This document shows, in pieces, positions 10,080-20,830 of a stretch of DNA of 64,000 nt. The position numbers and the translations under genes were made by a program. Source of the DNA: Prorocentrum cordatum (Eukaryota; Sar; Dinophyceae; Prorocentrales; Prorocentraceae); NCBI GenBank assembly GCA_963575745.1, contig CAUYUJ010006557.1, positions 387,501 through 451,500 of the forward strand. Direction: 5' to 3'. Below the pieces are notes generated by a model. It was not told where the DNA came from, did not search any database, and saw only the letters and a program-made list of their open reading frames with translations. Numbering within the stretch: position 1 is the stretch's first letter; every line of letters begins with the position of its first letter.

Positions 10080-10745
10080 TTGCCCCGCTCCAGATGGCTC
10101 ACATATGGCCCAAAAATGGGCCAAGGTGGTCCTCAACTTCGCCCAAACTGGTCCCACATGGCCTCCAAGACGGCCCAAGAGATTAAGATTGCTCCAAGTT
10201 CGCCCAAGAATCTTCCAAGACGGCCCAAGACTGCCCCAGAGGCCCCCGAAAGGCTTCAAAGGCGGCCCAAGAGGCTTCCAAGAGGTACTCCACGAAGGCC
10301 CGAAGAGGTCCAAAATTATTGCTTTCTGTGGTTTTTGGCGGATTTTGGCAGAAGCTTCTGTTCGGCCTTCCGACGGCCCAAGACGGTCCAAGAGGTCCCC
10401 AAGATCGCCCCAAGGTGGCCACAAAGGTCTCCAAGATGGCCCCCGGACGGCCCAGAAGCCTTTGAGAAGGCCCCCGGCCCCCCGAGGGCCCCAAGACTGC
10501 CCATGAGGCATCCAAGACGCCTGAGATGTCCTCCAAGACGGCCCTGAAGCGCCCCAAGAGGGCAACATGTCGTGAGAGGCATCCAAGACGGTTTCCGACG
10601 GCGTCAGACGGCCCGAAGACGGCCAAAGCGGCCCCAAACAAGACCCCAGAGGCACCCACGAGGCCCACGGAGGCCCCCAAGAGGTCTCCAAGAGGGCCCC
10701 GGGAAGCTCCCAGCAGACCCCAAGAGTGCCCCCAGAGGCTTCCGA
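10080..10745 (+). repeat. Degenerate CCAAGACGGCCC array
   Basis: Endless variants of a ~10-11-bp word (CCAAGA(C/G)GGCCC). On minus it gives frames rich in G-P-S-W-L. The same low-complexity sequence forms much of 48.7-51.8 and 59.2-63.5 kb. Confidence 0.9.
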
Positions 10746-10830
10746 GAGGTGTCCTCCTCCTTCTCCTCCTCCTCCTCCTCCTCCTACTTAATGTTCCTTC
10801 TTCTCCTCATTCTCCTCTTCCTCACGTGTT
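10746..10830 (+). repeat. (CTC)n microsatellite
   Basis: CTCCTC and CTTCTC tract directly after the CCAAGACGG array. Confidence 0.9.
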
Positions 10831-11024
10831 CCCCTAAAGATTTCAATGCAGCTGGGGGAACACATGGTCCGATAGCTCCAGACCAACTTTCGGACACATA
10901 GGCGCATCGAAAAAGAAAGGGGGCGACGGTGATTCTCAGTAGGCGTCTTCGATAAAGGACAAAACGAAATGGCATAGACATAAACGTTTGGAAGTCCGTG
11001 CGGTTTTCATGGAACGGCGCTGGG

Positions 11025-11140
11025 CCGGCGAAGCGCGCCAGAGTCGGCGCCAGAGGCTCCGCCAGGGGGTTCCAGCGCAAATCCAACAAATGGGCGCAAA
11101 CCTCCGAAAGTCAATGTTTATGAAATTGGTGTTCTTCGAG
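11025..11140 (+). repeat. Dispersed repeat Q, partial copy
   Basis: Shares GCGCTGGGCC and a distal CTCCGAAAG...TTTATGAAATT block with 31855-32130. Confidence 0.4.
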
Positions 11141-11387
11141 TCCCCACCTTTTGCTGCGGAACCAGTACTGCACAGACTGCATCACGACGCGGGTCGCGAC
11201 CAGGCACGCCTGCTGGGTCTGGCAAGGAAGGCGCACACACGCAGGAGGGGCGTGTCTGTCTCGGAGATGGGGGCGTGCGGACAAGTCGAATCCAAGAGAT
11301 GGGCAGGTCCGATGCCGCGGAAGACTGGGCGCGGGAGAAGCAAGGCACCACATACCGACGCGACAAATCGAAGATCACGCCAGGATA

Positions 11388-11541
11388 AGGTCGGGCATGT
11401 CCCCCTACAGGCGTATTTGGGACGACAAATGAAAATAGCCAACAAGTATTCAAACATCATCACAACTAGTCGAAACATCGTCTCCAGATTATTTCTTTAT
11501 TGTCTTTAACTATTCCTCCTGTGGAGGGACAGGCCCGGCTT
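11388..11541. mobile_element. MITE family C, copy 3
   Basis: Inverted ends AGGTCGGGCATGTCCCCC and AGGGACAGGCCCGGCTT. ACGCCA occurs on both sides (11377-11382 and 11543-11548). The element supplies the last codons of an open minus-strand frame coming from 12038. Confidence 0.8.
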
Positions 11542-12038
11542 AACGCCAAGAGCTCCCGGCTCGAGACGGCCTGCCACCGCGGACGACGGTCGAGCACCTC
11601 CTCCAACCCGAGCTGATCCGACAAATCGTACAGCTTATCGAGCAGACGGTGGTGAAGAGTATCGTCGGCGGTGCCTGACACAGCAGGGGCCCGTCCACAA
11701 GAGACCCTCCACAAGAAACCCAACCCTGGGACCCCAGGGCGTCTCTTGACATTTGGCGTGGGAACGTCGTGCTGTCCATCGCAAAACCATCGAAACCCAA
11801 GAAACCCAGGGCACCCTGGAGGCAAGCATCGTGTTTCTTGGCATGGGTCTCCATTGTGTGGACCTGAGGGATGGTGCCCAGGGACGGAGACCTTAAACAC
11901 TGAACGCTCGACTATGCGCTTCATATCCTTAGCCAGGTAGACGTAAGACTCGAGCTCAAACTTGTCTGAAGGGGCCGCCAGACAAATTACGAAATCTCGC
12001 CTGAAACGTGGCGCGAACTCCTTGTGCAAACATCGCAA
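11542..12038 (-). other. Open minus-strand frame ending in a MITE
   Basis: From 12038 a ~165-residue frame runs down to 11542 and then into MITE copy 3, which provides the stop. Part of it (11938-12010) resembles DNA at 45797-45890 (GACGTAAGACTCG and nearby), so at least that portion is a dispersed repeat. No recognised domain. Confidence 0.25.
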
Positions 12039-12169
12039 AAGAACTGAACCATTAAATCCACACCCAGACCGTCACAAAGTGGCGGCAAACGGAAAACTCG
12101 AGTCCCTGCAAACTCGAGTCTTACATGTAGAGGAACAAAAACAACATAACCATACAACTTTTGGAGGTC

Positions 12170-12285
12170 TACGCGGATTTCTTGGATCCGCCCTGGACCC
12201 CCCTCCCTGGCGTGCGGAGCGAGCCAGGTGCGGCGCTGTAGGCGCTGCCAGGAGGCCCAGCGCGGATCCAAGAAATCCAAGCGGA
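12170..12285. repeat. Dispersed repeat Q, copy with hairpin
   Basis: GGATTTCTTGGATCCGC (12175-12191) is the exact reverse complement of 12262-12278. The same GGAT(G/T)TTCTTGGATCCGC motif opens the copy at 31915. Confidence 0.6.
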
Positions 12286-12384
12286 CCGTCGAGAGCTTAT
12301 GATCATGATGATTTTGTGCCTCGACGCATGCCCCTGCCTTAGGGAAGGGAAGGCCACACGAACATAGATTGGGGTACGGATATA

Positions 12385-12520
12385 TCGAGAATCTCTGGGA
12401 TCAGGCGGCTCTGGAAAATGTCTCGGGCGCCGCGGCCTTCTCAAATCGTTCCGGAACGCTCTGAGAGCGTTCCGGAACGCTCTGGAAAGATTTATCCTCG
12501 TCTTAGCCCCGTCCGATCAG
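12385..12520 (+). repeat. Dispersed repeat G, copy 1
   Basis: Contains GAATCTCTGGGATC, GGCGCCGCGGCCTTCTC and a 25-bp near-perfect palindrome with arms CCGGAACGCTCT at 12451-12475. Related copies lie at 23490-23790 (two), 38625-38745, 47166-47338 and 63885-64000. Confidence 0.75.
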
Positions 12521-12739
12521 GGCCTCATCCCTCAGGATTCCATCTTTGGAGCCACCAATCTGGAGTCGATCGAGCGGGCCAGCAACCCGGGGCGACGCAA
12601 GCCCGCGGGAGCAAGAGGGCGAGAGGCACAACGGGGAAGGGGTGGGCGCGGGCCGGGAATGCGCAGGGACGAAGGAGGGGATGCACTGGCGACTCCTCAT
12701 GGGTTCCGAGACCACCTCGCGTTGCGTACGAATGGTTCG

Positions 12740-12945
12740 CGCGGCGCCGGCACGCGCGAAGGTGTTTGACACCGCGTCGATCGTTCAACGTTGAATCGAT
12801 CGCGGCCCCGATCGTTCAAAATTCAATTCCGTCGGGTCCAGTGGCGTCATCGTGTCCATCGATGCTTCAACGTCGCAGAACTCAACTTTGAAAGTCTTCG
12901 CCAGCGCCGCCAGCGCGCCATCGCCGCATGAACCTACCGAAACAA
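12740..12945 (+). repeat. Dispersed repeat V, copy 2
   Basis: Close relative of 735-950, with GACACCGCGTCGATCGTTCAA, GCGGCCCCGAT and CGCCATCGCCGCA in the same order. Confidence 0.65.
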
Positions 12946-13090
12946 ATCACGACAATCAATGTTCTCCTATTTTCGACCTCTGGGGGCCCTTGCCTGGCCT
13001 CGGGACCGTCAAACAACGACTCAGGATGAGAAACCGGTCCTGGGGAAGGAGTCCAGACCTCTGGGGGTCGACGTTGTGACAAAATCGCGA
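12945..13090 (-). repeat. Dispersed repeat O, inverted copy
   Basis: Reverse-complement relative of 13908-14085 and 46226-46395, sharing the CTCTGGGGGCC and CGGGACCGTC segments. It sits between two V copies. Confidence 0.6.
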
Positions 13091-13134
13091 CGTCAAGGGT
13101 CTGTGTACGGGCAAGTTCGTGCCGTGACGACTCC

Positions 13135-13290
13135 TCTGGGCTTGCTTTTGAGACCGCGTGGATCGTTCAACTCTGGTCGATCACGGCTCTTCGATTGCAC
13201 AAGTCGTTGCATACCGACCAATTCTTGGCTGGTGGCATTCAACCTCGAACGCCCGCGCTGGGGTCGCCGCCGCGTCGACACGGTACTCAT
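13135..13290 (+). repeat. Dispersed repeat V, copy 3 (diverged)
   Basis: Retains GACCGCGTGGATCGTTCAAC, TTCGATTGCAC and CATTCAACCTCGAACGC, but is shorter. Confidence 0.45.
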
Positions 13291-13299
13291 CCGCAGTAT

Positions 13300-13907
13300 C
13301 TGGAGCAACGGTAGTATTAATCGCGCGTGAGAGTGAGGTCGACCATGGATGAGAAAAAGTGGCCCTCTCTCTCCTCTCGACCACAGGGGTGGGCATGCAG
13401 CCAGGGATCGGGTTGGGCGTGGCTGGGCTGTGGCGATGAGGAGTCAAGGAGGACGGAGGCGAGGACGGATCAGGATCAGCGGGCTGTTGGAGCGCTTCGA
13501 AGCAGGAGGCCCCGTATGGGCAGAACCAGGTCTGCGGCGTAGTGCACATGTCCACTGCGTGAAGGGGATGGCGCAAGTCCTGCCGATGTCTCTCAGGGAG
13601 GCCCAAGTGCTGTCCCTCAGGGAACCACAGTCAAGGAAGTATTGCCGAAGGAGCTCAACCATCCGCCTGGCAGAATCTGACCATCGCGCGGCGGTGAGCT
13701 GTAGCGTAGCGGAGCCGTCAGAGCTCCCGCGGGACGGTGCGCCACAGGGAGGGGCGCCCGTGCTAATGCCATATGCTTCAGCGTCTTGAGGCCGAGTTGG
13801 GACGCGTTGCGACGGAGGAGGGAGAGAGGGAGCGGGTGGGGGAGTGTAGCGGTCGGAAGCTGGACGGGATCCGAGCCGATCGGCGATCGTGAGCGGGCCC
13901 TCCCCAA
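13300..13907. other. No gene recognised
   Basis: Unique sequence. Minus frames over 13480-13720 have ordinary composition, but no domain, start or splice pattern that I can defend. Confidence 0.3.
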
Positions 13908-14085
13908 ACATGCGAAGTCCTGATATTTTCAGGACGGCGTCCCTGAAGTCCCGACCCTTTCCCCGGGACCAATTTTTCATCCTCAGTCGTTTTTTGACGG
14001 TCCCGAGGGCCGGTAAGGGCCCCCAGAGGCCTAAAATAGCCACAACCTTCGCGTCCTGATTTTTCCACGACGCGATCATGTACGG
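13908..14085 (+). repeat. Dispersed repeat O, copy 2
   Basis: Shares CATGCGA(A/C)GTCCTG, TCCCGACC, TTCCCCGGGACC, GACGGTCCCG and ACGACGCGATC, in order, with 46226-46395. Confidence 0.7.
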
Positions 14086-14293
14086 GCCGGTGTCCATGTA
14101 CGAAGAGGGCCTGATCCCCGCGTGGCCCGCTGGTCGAGGACCGCCCTCCAGCTCGGCGGGGCCCGGCGTGCCGAGCTCGGCGCGGCCGCCGGCGTGCTCG
14201 CCCCCATGGGGCTGCCGTCGAACCCCTCCCAGGGCTGCCTGCCCTCGGCAGGGCTCTGGGGGCGGCTGGAGGGCCGTGGGCGAGGGGAGACGG

Positions 14294-14430
14294 GCGCGTT
14301 CCACTACTCGCAAAGTAACTACTCGCAAATGGCCTGGGTCCCCCTGGGGGATCTCCGACACATTACAGCAGAACAGACATGTGACTTTCGGACGTTTGCG
14401 AGTGGGCACTTTGCGAGTAGTGGGACGCGC
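14294..14430. mobile_element. MITE-like foldback W (137 bp)
   Basis: Left end GCGCGTTCCACTACTCGCAA (14294-14316 in full) and right end 14408-14430 are reverse complements over 23 bp with one mismatch. A second ACTACTCGCAAA lies just inside the left arm. Only one copy in this window. Confidence 0.6.
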
Positions 14431-14524
14431 TCGGTGAGAGGGGTCGCGACCATCACTCGAGGGGCGTGAAGCCTCGGCGGGGATGGCGGGGCGGGAACCA
14501 GCCTGCGGGAAGTAGAGTTGAGCA

Positions 14525-14735
14525 AGGACCAGCCGTCTCGGCACTCCTGTAGGCATACCAGGGATGCTTCGTAGAACACCAAAACGTTCTAAGAACAAAA
14601 ACTATGTTCTGATAACATAAACCCGATGCGTTTAAACACGACAGTCTCAACAAGACATGTTATTCAAACAGCTCGTGAGAGCCACAAAAAGGTTCTTCTT
14701 CCATAGGCAAGCCAGAACGCTTCGCCACTGCTCGA
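14525..14735. mobile_element. MITE-like element L, copy 1
   Basis: Shares both ends and the AGAACAAAAAC(T/A)ATGTTCT interior with 34985-35215. The left end contains CCTGTAGGCATACCA, the right end CCATAGGCAAGCCAGA followed by CGCTTCGCCACTGCT. The ends are partly inverted to each other. Confidence 0.55.
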
Positions 14736-14841
14736 TCGGAGGGGAACTGGCCGAGAAAAATCCCGTTCAGGAAGTCCATCTGGGCCACCGCGGGCGGGCC
14801 GACCGCCCGCGTCGAGCACAGGCGTCCCAGGCCCCCAGGCC
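14660..14841 (-). CDS. Candidate terminal exon, unknown protein
   Basis: After a CTCGGCAG acceptor at 14842, a frame of 59 codons runs to TAA (14660-14662). The first ~40 codons are strongly GC3-biased (peptide includes AQMDFLNGIFLGQFPSDRAV). The remainder overlaps the right end of element L, so the stop may be supplied by the transposon. The other two frames are also open, which weakens the case. Confidence 0.25.
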
Positions 14842-15412
14842 CTGCCGAGCGACGACTGCTCTCGGCTTGGACAAGAGACTCGCCATCGCTCGAACGTCAA
14901 TTCCCTGTGCATGTTCTGGTTTCGTGCGCGGTCTCTTGTTGCTCGATTCTCCAGGATGCTCCTCCATCGACCCCGCCGAGGAACAGTGCACACGCCCTAG
15001 CGATGCCAGGAGAGAGTGGGGATGCGGGCCCCCGGCAAGGCCCTCCTGGAGGAGGATCCTGGATGGAGGTCCGGCGCCCATGGGGACCAGGACCGCCTCC
15101 CCGTCCGCCGCGCCGGGTCCACCCGCAGCGCGGTCGGGCTGACGGGGGGCCTGGACACCCGAGGGGCACGGGCCGCGGCAGTGCCCTCGGGAGCCGACAC
15201 GCCGCGCGCCTCCCCGCGCTCTCTCTCCGCCCGGGGGCTGCCCGCAACGGGCACGGGCGAGGGCACGGCCTCCGTCTCCCGAGGAGCGGCCGGGGGGCCT
15301 GCATGCCACCCCGAGGGGCCGAGAGGAGCCGTGCCCGTGAACCTCGGCAGTGGACCGTAGTCGTCCTGAGGCGCGGGTGCACGGTTTCTTCCGGGGCCGT
15401 AGGCGATCCGAG

Positions 15413-15575
15413 GAGGAGGAGGAGGAGGAGGAGGAGGAGGAGGAGGAGGTGCAGGACGGGGAGGGGAGGTGCAGGAGGGGGAGGGGGAGGAGGAGAAGGA
15501 GGAGGAAGAGGAGGAGGAGGAGGAGATGGAAGAGGAGATGGAAGAGGAGGAGGAGGAGGAGGAGGAGGAGGACCA
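15413..15575. repeat. (GGA)n microsatellite
   Basis: GAGGAG tract with a few CAGGAC and GATGGAA interruptions. Confidence 0.95.
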
Positions 15576-15599
15576 GTGTAAAACCAAGAGTAATCCATG

Positions 15600-16440
15600 A
15601 TGTTGGAAGTAATCCTCCCTCCAAACTCCCTCTTCATAGGCCCCCTACAACGGTTCATTTCCATCGAGAGAACTGCCTCGTTGGAAGACAACCCTTTGAA
15701 GATCCTGAAGCATGCAAACACTATTCTCGGGATTTTAACGCCCCGTATCAACCTGACTGCTCTGTCTTGACGATCTGGAATCGTGCCAGAGCGCCATTTT
15801 TGGGACTTCAACAGTGCGAACCAACATAATTGTTGCACCCGCATAATCCTGCATCCTTCCAAAACAATCTTTCTGGTACGTTGGTGAGCATTTTTTTATT
15901 CTGGGTTCCGGCTTTAGGCGCATGGGGGGGAGGGGGGGGGGGTCCGGCTCTCGGCCCGTAGTCAATGCCTCCGATTGAATCATGTGGGGAATCCTGTGGG
16001 AGATGCCGATGAGGGAATCCTAGGGGGGACCCCCCATGGAGGAATCGCGCAGCGGCTGCGCGGGGCTGCGCCAAGGCTATGCGTGATTTGGCAAGCCTGT
16101 GCCAGAATTGCTAGGGATCACCTATTCATGATTCCACGAGGCCGTCGCTGGCATAACAGGGGAGGGCCCAGCCGGAGGCATGCTTTCTGGCGATCGGGTC
16201 CGGCGCCCCTGAGCCCTTTCGTTGTGGTTCCAGAAGAGTAGCACGATAAAATGCGCACAGTTGCACACATCAGCGATTCGAGTTTCTACCGGGGGAGGGG
16301 GGGGGGGCGCCGGCCCCTGTAGTTCGTCCGATCGATTGAAGCAGGTGCCAAAATCAGCCCGGAACTTCTCTACGGGGGGGGGGGGAGGGGGGGGGGAGGG
16401 GCGTTCCGCCGAAAGCAAAAACAAATAATAAAAGAATGCT
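15600..16440. other. No gene recognised
   Basis: Mixed-composition DNA with G runs at 15931-15948, 16289-16308 and 16374-16398. TTC(G/T)...TAC followed by a G run occurs twice (about 16278 and 16366). No supported gene. Confidence 0.3.
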
Positions 16441-16449
16441 CACTTGATC

Positions 16450-16735
16450 ATGGGAATCCGTGAAACTCTTGCAAAGTTTGAAAACGAAGGTGCGCGGCGC
16501 TAAGGCGAGAACCAAAGTTTGAAAAAGAACCGCCCTCAATCCGTGAAACTCTTGCGAATTTTGAAAACGAATGTGTGCGGCGCTAACACGAGAACCACAT
16601 TTTGAAGACCACCCGACCTCAATACGTGAAGCTCTTTACAATGATTAAAACGAATGTGTGCGGCGCTAAGGCGAGAGCAACATTTTGAAATTGGCCCGCC
16701 CTCCATCTGTGAAGCTGCTGTCACGAAACGTCCAG
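16450..16735 (+). repeat. ~83-bp tandem repeat, about 4 copies
   Basis: Each unit has CGTGAA(A/G)CTCTT, GAAAACGAA(G/T)GTG and GCGGCGCTAA. Starts near 16456, 16540, 16624 and 16706. Confidence 0.8.
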
Positions 16736-16791
16736 TCCGCCCTAAAAACTGGCTCCGGGGTACGACAGGGAGGAGTTATCTATAAGGAGAA

Positions 16792-16858
16792 GGAATGGAG
16801 GAGGAGGAGGAGGAGGAAGAGGAGGAGGTGGATGAGGAGGAGGAGGAGGACGGGTCGC
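16792..16858. repeat. (GGA)n microsatellite
   Basis: GAGGAGGAGG tract immediately before a probable LINE scrap. Confidence 0.9.
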
Positions 16859-16889
16859 CGAAGCCCTTCGGAGAAACCCTCCAGGCGCG

Positions 16890-17150
16890 GGTCGGGGCGT
16901 TTTCACACGGATTCCAAGTTTGTCCTCTTGTACAAGGCACACGTGCTCTTTTCGTCGAATACAGGACCTCTGCACTCTCGCCTCGGACTCTCTTCTCGAG
17001 TGCATCCGTCCTTTCTGCGGATTGGCGATATTTCCGACGAAAAGTCCTTGTCGAGCGCCGTGCCGCCCATCGTCCGATTTGTGCCTCCACTAGTGGAGAG
17101 GTCGTTCCAGGGCAGTCTCCGGGCCAAGCCGAAGCTTCAAGCCGTTGAAG
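16890..17150 (+). pseudogene. Decayed LINE fragment (post-RT region)
   Basis: Read over shifting frames, the plus strand gives pieces such as SKFVLLYKAHVLF and FVEYRTSAL, then SFLRIGDISDEKSL. These resemble the LYKA-vL-yiEYRT-Aiyha...D-Lq--FLr segment found downstream of the RT domain in some non-LTR retrotransposons. At least two frame changes are needed and no catalytic motif survives. The similarity rests on remembered family patterns, so the call is tentative. Confidence 0.35.
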
Positions 17151-17600
17151 AATGACCGACGCAGCGCGCGCACAGGCCAGGTAAGAGAGAAGTCACTCAC
17201 GCGATGCAGCACAGGCCCCAAACCCGCCAGAACTAGGACGACAAGGGGCCAGCAAGACATTCGGACGCCAGAAATGGATACGAACAAAAATGGGGACGAT
17301 GGCCAACAACAAGTGTTGTCCAAAACCGGCAGCGGCCGCCGTTGGGCGGGTGGCCTCTTTTTTCAAATGGACAACGACCGCGGCCTCGCTGACAGCAAAC
17401 CCCGTTCAGAATGAGCAAGATCTGCTGCTGGACTTTGCACGCACTGTTTCCGTTACCCATTTCGCGATCGTCCCGAAAACAAAGGCAAGGGGAGCAAAGC
17501 AAGGTGAGCGTTTTTCCCCTAACAGCTAGCTGAACGGGGTGCTGTTGTGATAGAAACTAACTCCGGCCGCGGGGAAGGGGAGCAGAGACATCCTCACAAA
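17151..17600. other. No gene recognised
   Basis: Unique sequence between the LINE scrap and the 64-bp satellite. Short open frames only. Confidence 0.3.
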
Positions 17601-19210
17601 AATCTGATGGTTCGGGCCGTTTCGCTTGAGACATCCTCACAACTGTCGTTTCTGAGTTGGCCAGGATTGGCCGTTTCGCCTGAGACATCCTCGAAACTCT
17701 GAGCTCCCAGATGCCGCGCGAGAGGTGGTCCGGGCCGTTTCGCTTGAGATATCCTCGAAACTCTGAGCCCCGAGGTGCCGTGCGAGAGGTGGTCCGGCCC
17801 GTTTCACCTGAGACATCCTCGCAACTCCTGGCTCCGAGATGACGCTTGCGAGGTGGTCCGGCGCGTTTCGCCCGAGACATCCTCGAAACTCTGAGCTCCC
17901 AGATGCCGCGCGAGAGGTGGTCTGGCCCGTTTCGCCTGAGACATCCTCCAAACTCAGAGCTCCCAGATGCCGCGCGCGAGGTGGTCTGGCCCGTATCGCC
18001 TGAGACATCCTCGAAACTCTGAGCTCTGAGATGCCGTGCGCGAGGTGGTCCGGCGCGTTTCGCCTAAGACATCCTCGCATCTCTGAGTTCTGAGATGCCA
18101 CGCAAGAGGTGGTCCAGCCCATTTCGCCTGAGACATCCTCGTAACTCTGGGCTCCGAGATGCCGCGCAAGAGGTGGTCTGGCCCGTTTCTCCTGAGACAT
18201 CCTCGCAACTCTGAGCCCTGATATGCCGTGCGCGAGGTGGTCCGGCCCCTTTTGCCTGAGACTTCTTCGCAACTCTGCGCTCTCTGATGCCGCGCGAGAG
18301 GTGGTCCGGCCCGTTTCGCTTGAGACCTCCTCCAAACTCTAAGCCCCGAGATGCCGCCCAAGAGGTGATCTGGCCCGTTTCACTTGAGACATCCTCGCAC
18401 TTTTGCATTCCGAGATGCCGCGCGAGAGGAGGTCCAGCCCGTTTCGTCTAAGACGTTCTCGAAATTCTGAGCTCTGAGATGCCGCGCGCGACGTCGTCTG
18501 GCCCGTTTCGCCTGATACATCCTCGAAACTCTGGGCTCCGAGATGCCGCGCAAGAGGTGGTCCGGCCCGTTTCGCCTGAGACATCCTCGCAACTCTGAGC
18601 CCTGATATGCCGTGCGCGAGGTGGTCCGGCCCCTTTTGCCTGAGACTTCTTCGCAACTCTGCGCTCTCTGATGCCGCGCGAGAGGTGGTCCGGCCCGTTT
18701 CGCTTGAGACCTCCTCCAAACTCTAAGCCCCGAGATGCCGCCCAAGAGGTGATCTGGCCCGTTTCACTTGAGACATCCTCGCACTTTTGCATTCCGAGAT
18801 GCCGCGCGAGAGGAGGTCCAGCCCGTTTCGTCTAAGACGTTCTCGAAATTCTGAGCTCTGAGATACCGCGCGCGACGTCGTCTGGCCCGTTTCGCCTGAG
18901 ACATCCTCGAAACTCTGAGCTTTGAGCTGCCGCGCAAGAGGTGGTCGGGCCCATCTCGCCCGAGACATCCTCGCAACTCTGACCTCGGAGATGCCGCGCG
19001 CGACGTGGTCAAGCCCGTTTCGCCTGAGACATCCTCGCAACTCTGAGCTCTGAGATGCCGTGCGCGAGGTGGTCCTGCCTTTCTCGCCTGAGACATCCTC
19101 GCAACTCTGAGCTCTGAGATGCCGTGCGCAAGGTGGTCTGGCCCGTTTCGCACAAGACATTCTCGCAACTCTGAGCTCCCAGATGCCGCGCAAGAGGTGG
19201 TCCAGCCCGG
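17601..19210 (-). repeat. 64-bp satellite (about 25 copies) with 384-bp higher-order unit
   Basis: Unit: GAGACATCCTCG(A/C)AACTC, TGAG(C/T)TC, GAGATGCCGCGC and GAGGTGGTC(C/T)GGCCCG, period 64 bp. A six-unit block (about 18130-18530) recurs 384 bp later (18514-18914) with very few changes. The open minus frames across it restart identically every 384 bp, as expected for a satellite. Confidence 0.97.
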
Positions 19211-19214
19211 GGGC

Positions 19215-19530
19215 CCAGAAGACCACATGTTATATATCCCCCCTGGGCCCCTGGGAGCCCCAGGAGGCCCCAGAGCTTCAGGAGGCCGCGGGACGCCCAG
19301 GACATGCCCCAGGGGTCCCCAGGAGATTCCCAGGAGGCTCCCAGGAGGCCCCAGGAGGCCCCCCATCAGATCGTGTCAAGTTAATACAGATCCGGTGTCA
19401 ATTCGTTGATTTGTCCTGCTCTTGTGCCCGACGGCCACATGTTAGATATCCCCCCTGGGAAGGAGGCCACAGGAGCCCCAAGAAGAAGCCCCAGGAGGTC
19501 CCCAGGAGGCCCCAGGAGGCCCTCGCAACT
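19215..19530 (+). repeat. CCCAGGAGGCCCC low-complexity repeat
   Basis: Two similar segments each begin with CCACATGTTA(T/G)ATAT followed by CCCCCCTGGG and run into CCCAGGAGGC variants. Confidence 0.75.
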
Positions 19531-20110
19531 CGGAGCTCTGAGACGCCGCGCTCGAGATGGTCGGGCCCGTTTCGCCTGAGACTTCCTCCCAGCACGTTTC
19601 GCCAGAGACATCGTCGCAACTCTGGTGTCCGAGATGCCGCGCGCGAGGTGGTCCAGCCCGTTACGCTGGAAACATCCTCGCAACTCTGGGCTCCGAGATG
19701 CCGTTCGGGATGAAGAGGTGGAGGAGGAGGAGTAGGATGAGGAGAAGGAGGAGGAGATGGAAGGGAGAAGGAGGAGGAGGATGTGGATGAGGGAGCAGGC
19801 AGGAGGAGGGGGAGGAGGAGGAGGAGGAGGAGGAGGAGGAGGAGGAGGAGGAGAATGATGAGGAGGAGGAGGGAGAAGGAAGGGAGTTGCAGGAAAGGAC
19901 CTAACGAGAAGCGAATGTGACGTGGACGTGTCAGAACGTGTGCGAGAGGTTGTCCGGCAGGTTTCGTTTGAGACATCCTTCCAATACTGAGCTCCAAGAT
20001 GTCGCTCGCGAGGTGGTCCCGCCCGTTTCGCTTGAGCCATCCTCACAATGCGAAGCTCGAAGATGTTGCGGGCGAGATGGTCTGGCCCGTTCTGCCTGAG
20101 CCGTTTCGTA
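19531..20110 (-). repeat. Diverged 64-bp units around a (GGA)n tract
   Basis: GGTCGGGCCCGTTTCGCCTG and related words show 2-3 diverged satellite units at 19540-19700 and 2-3 more at 19920-20110. A GAGGAG tract lies between, at about 19709-19870. Confidence 0.8.
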
Positions 20111-20504
20111 GCACAAGGGCTCCAATCACAACCTCTCTCAATCCTTCTCCCGCCTCCCTCTTCCCGCATCCCGCCTGGCTCCCGCACTGGACGGGCACGC
20201 AATCGACCTTGGAAACCGCAGTGGGTTTAAAAACCCTGTTTGGGGATACTGCACTCTGGCTATAATTTTTATTCGGCGTTTCGATATTGGGTGGGAGGGG
20301 TGGGAGGGGTGGGTGGGTCTGGCTCTGGACGTCTGCTTGGTGTGACTGTTTGCGACAGTGCGTCCTATGGGGCAGGGGCTCCACCTGCTCGAGACAGGCG
20401 ACAAAAACAGCCAAGATCCACTCCAGGGGGGGGGAAGGGGGGTTCGAAGGCCCGCGCCGATCGGCAAAATAATGAATAACAAAAACGATCACATCGGAGG
20501 ATTG
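20111..20504. other. No gene recognised
   Basis: Unique sequence with a GGGTGGGAGGGGTGGGAGGG G-rich motif near 20289. Confidence 0.3.
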
Positions 20505-20640
20505 CACCGCATCGCCGATGTATCGCCGATGCATCGGCGACGTCGGCGATTCAACGGCGGCACCGGCGTGGAGAAAATCGGTTTGCACATCGAGCCGCAT
20601 CGTCGATGCACCGGCGATGCGGAGCGATCCACCGACCCCA
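20505..20640. repeat. GCATCGGCGAT short repeats
   Basis: Several CATCGCCGATG and CATCGGCGA words in both orientations. A shorter patch with ATCGGCGAT(A/G) occurs at 33145-33200. Confidence 0.6.
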
Positions 20641-20667
20641 TCTACTCGCACCCCATGTGGGAGGCCT

Positions 20668-20722
20668 AGACACACACGCACACACACACACACACACACA
20701 CGCGCACACACGCACACACAAA
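20668..20722. repeat. (CA)n microsatellite
   Basis: ACACAC tract with CGCA interruptions. Confidence 0.95.
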
Positions 20723-20830
20723 CACATTCTTTCACTGCTTGCCTCAGCGGCCGGGCGCGCCCAGCCTCGTGGCGGCCACAGCGATGTGCGGGCAGCAGAA
20801 TACAGCGAGCGGAGGATGCCCATGGGACTC

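Noticed and set aside
15350-15829. Glu/Arg-rich plus frame
   Set aside because: Driven by the (GGA)n tract; the flanking parts have no consistent protein character.
17637-19366. Several 100-230-residue minus frames rich in SETGRTTSRAAS
   Set aside because: They restart identically every 384 bp and follow the 64-bp satellite through all frames; no gene needed.
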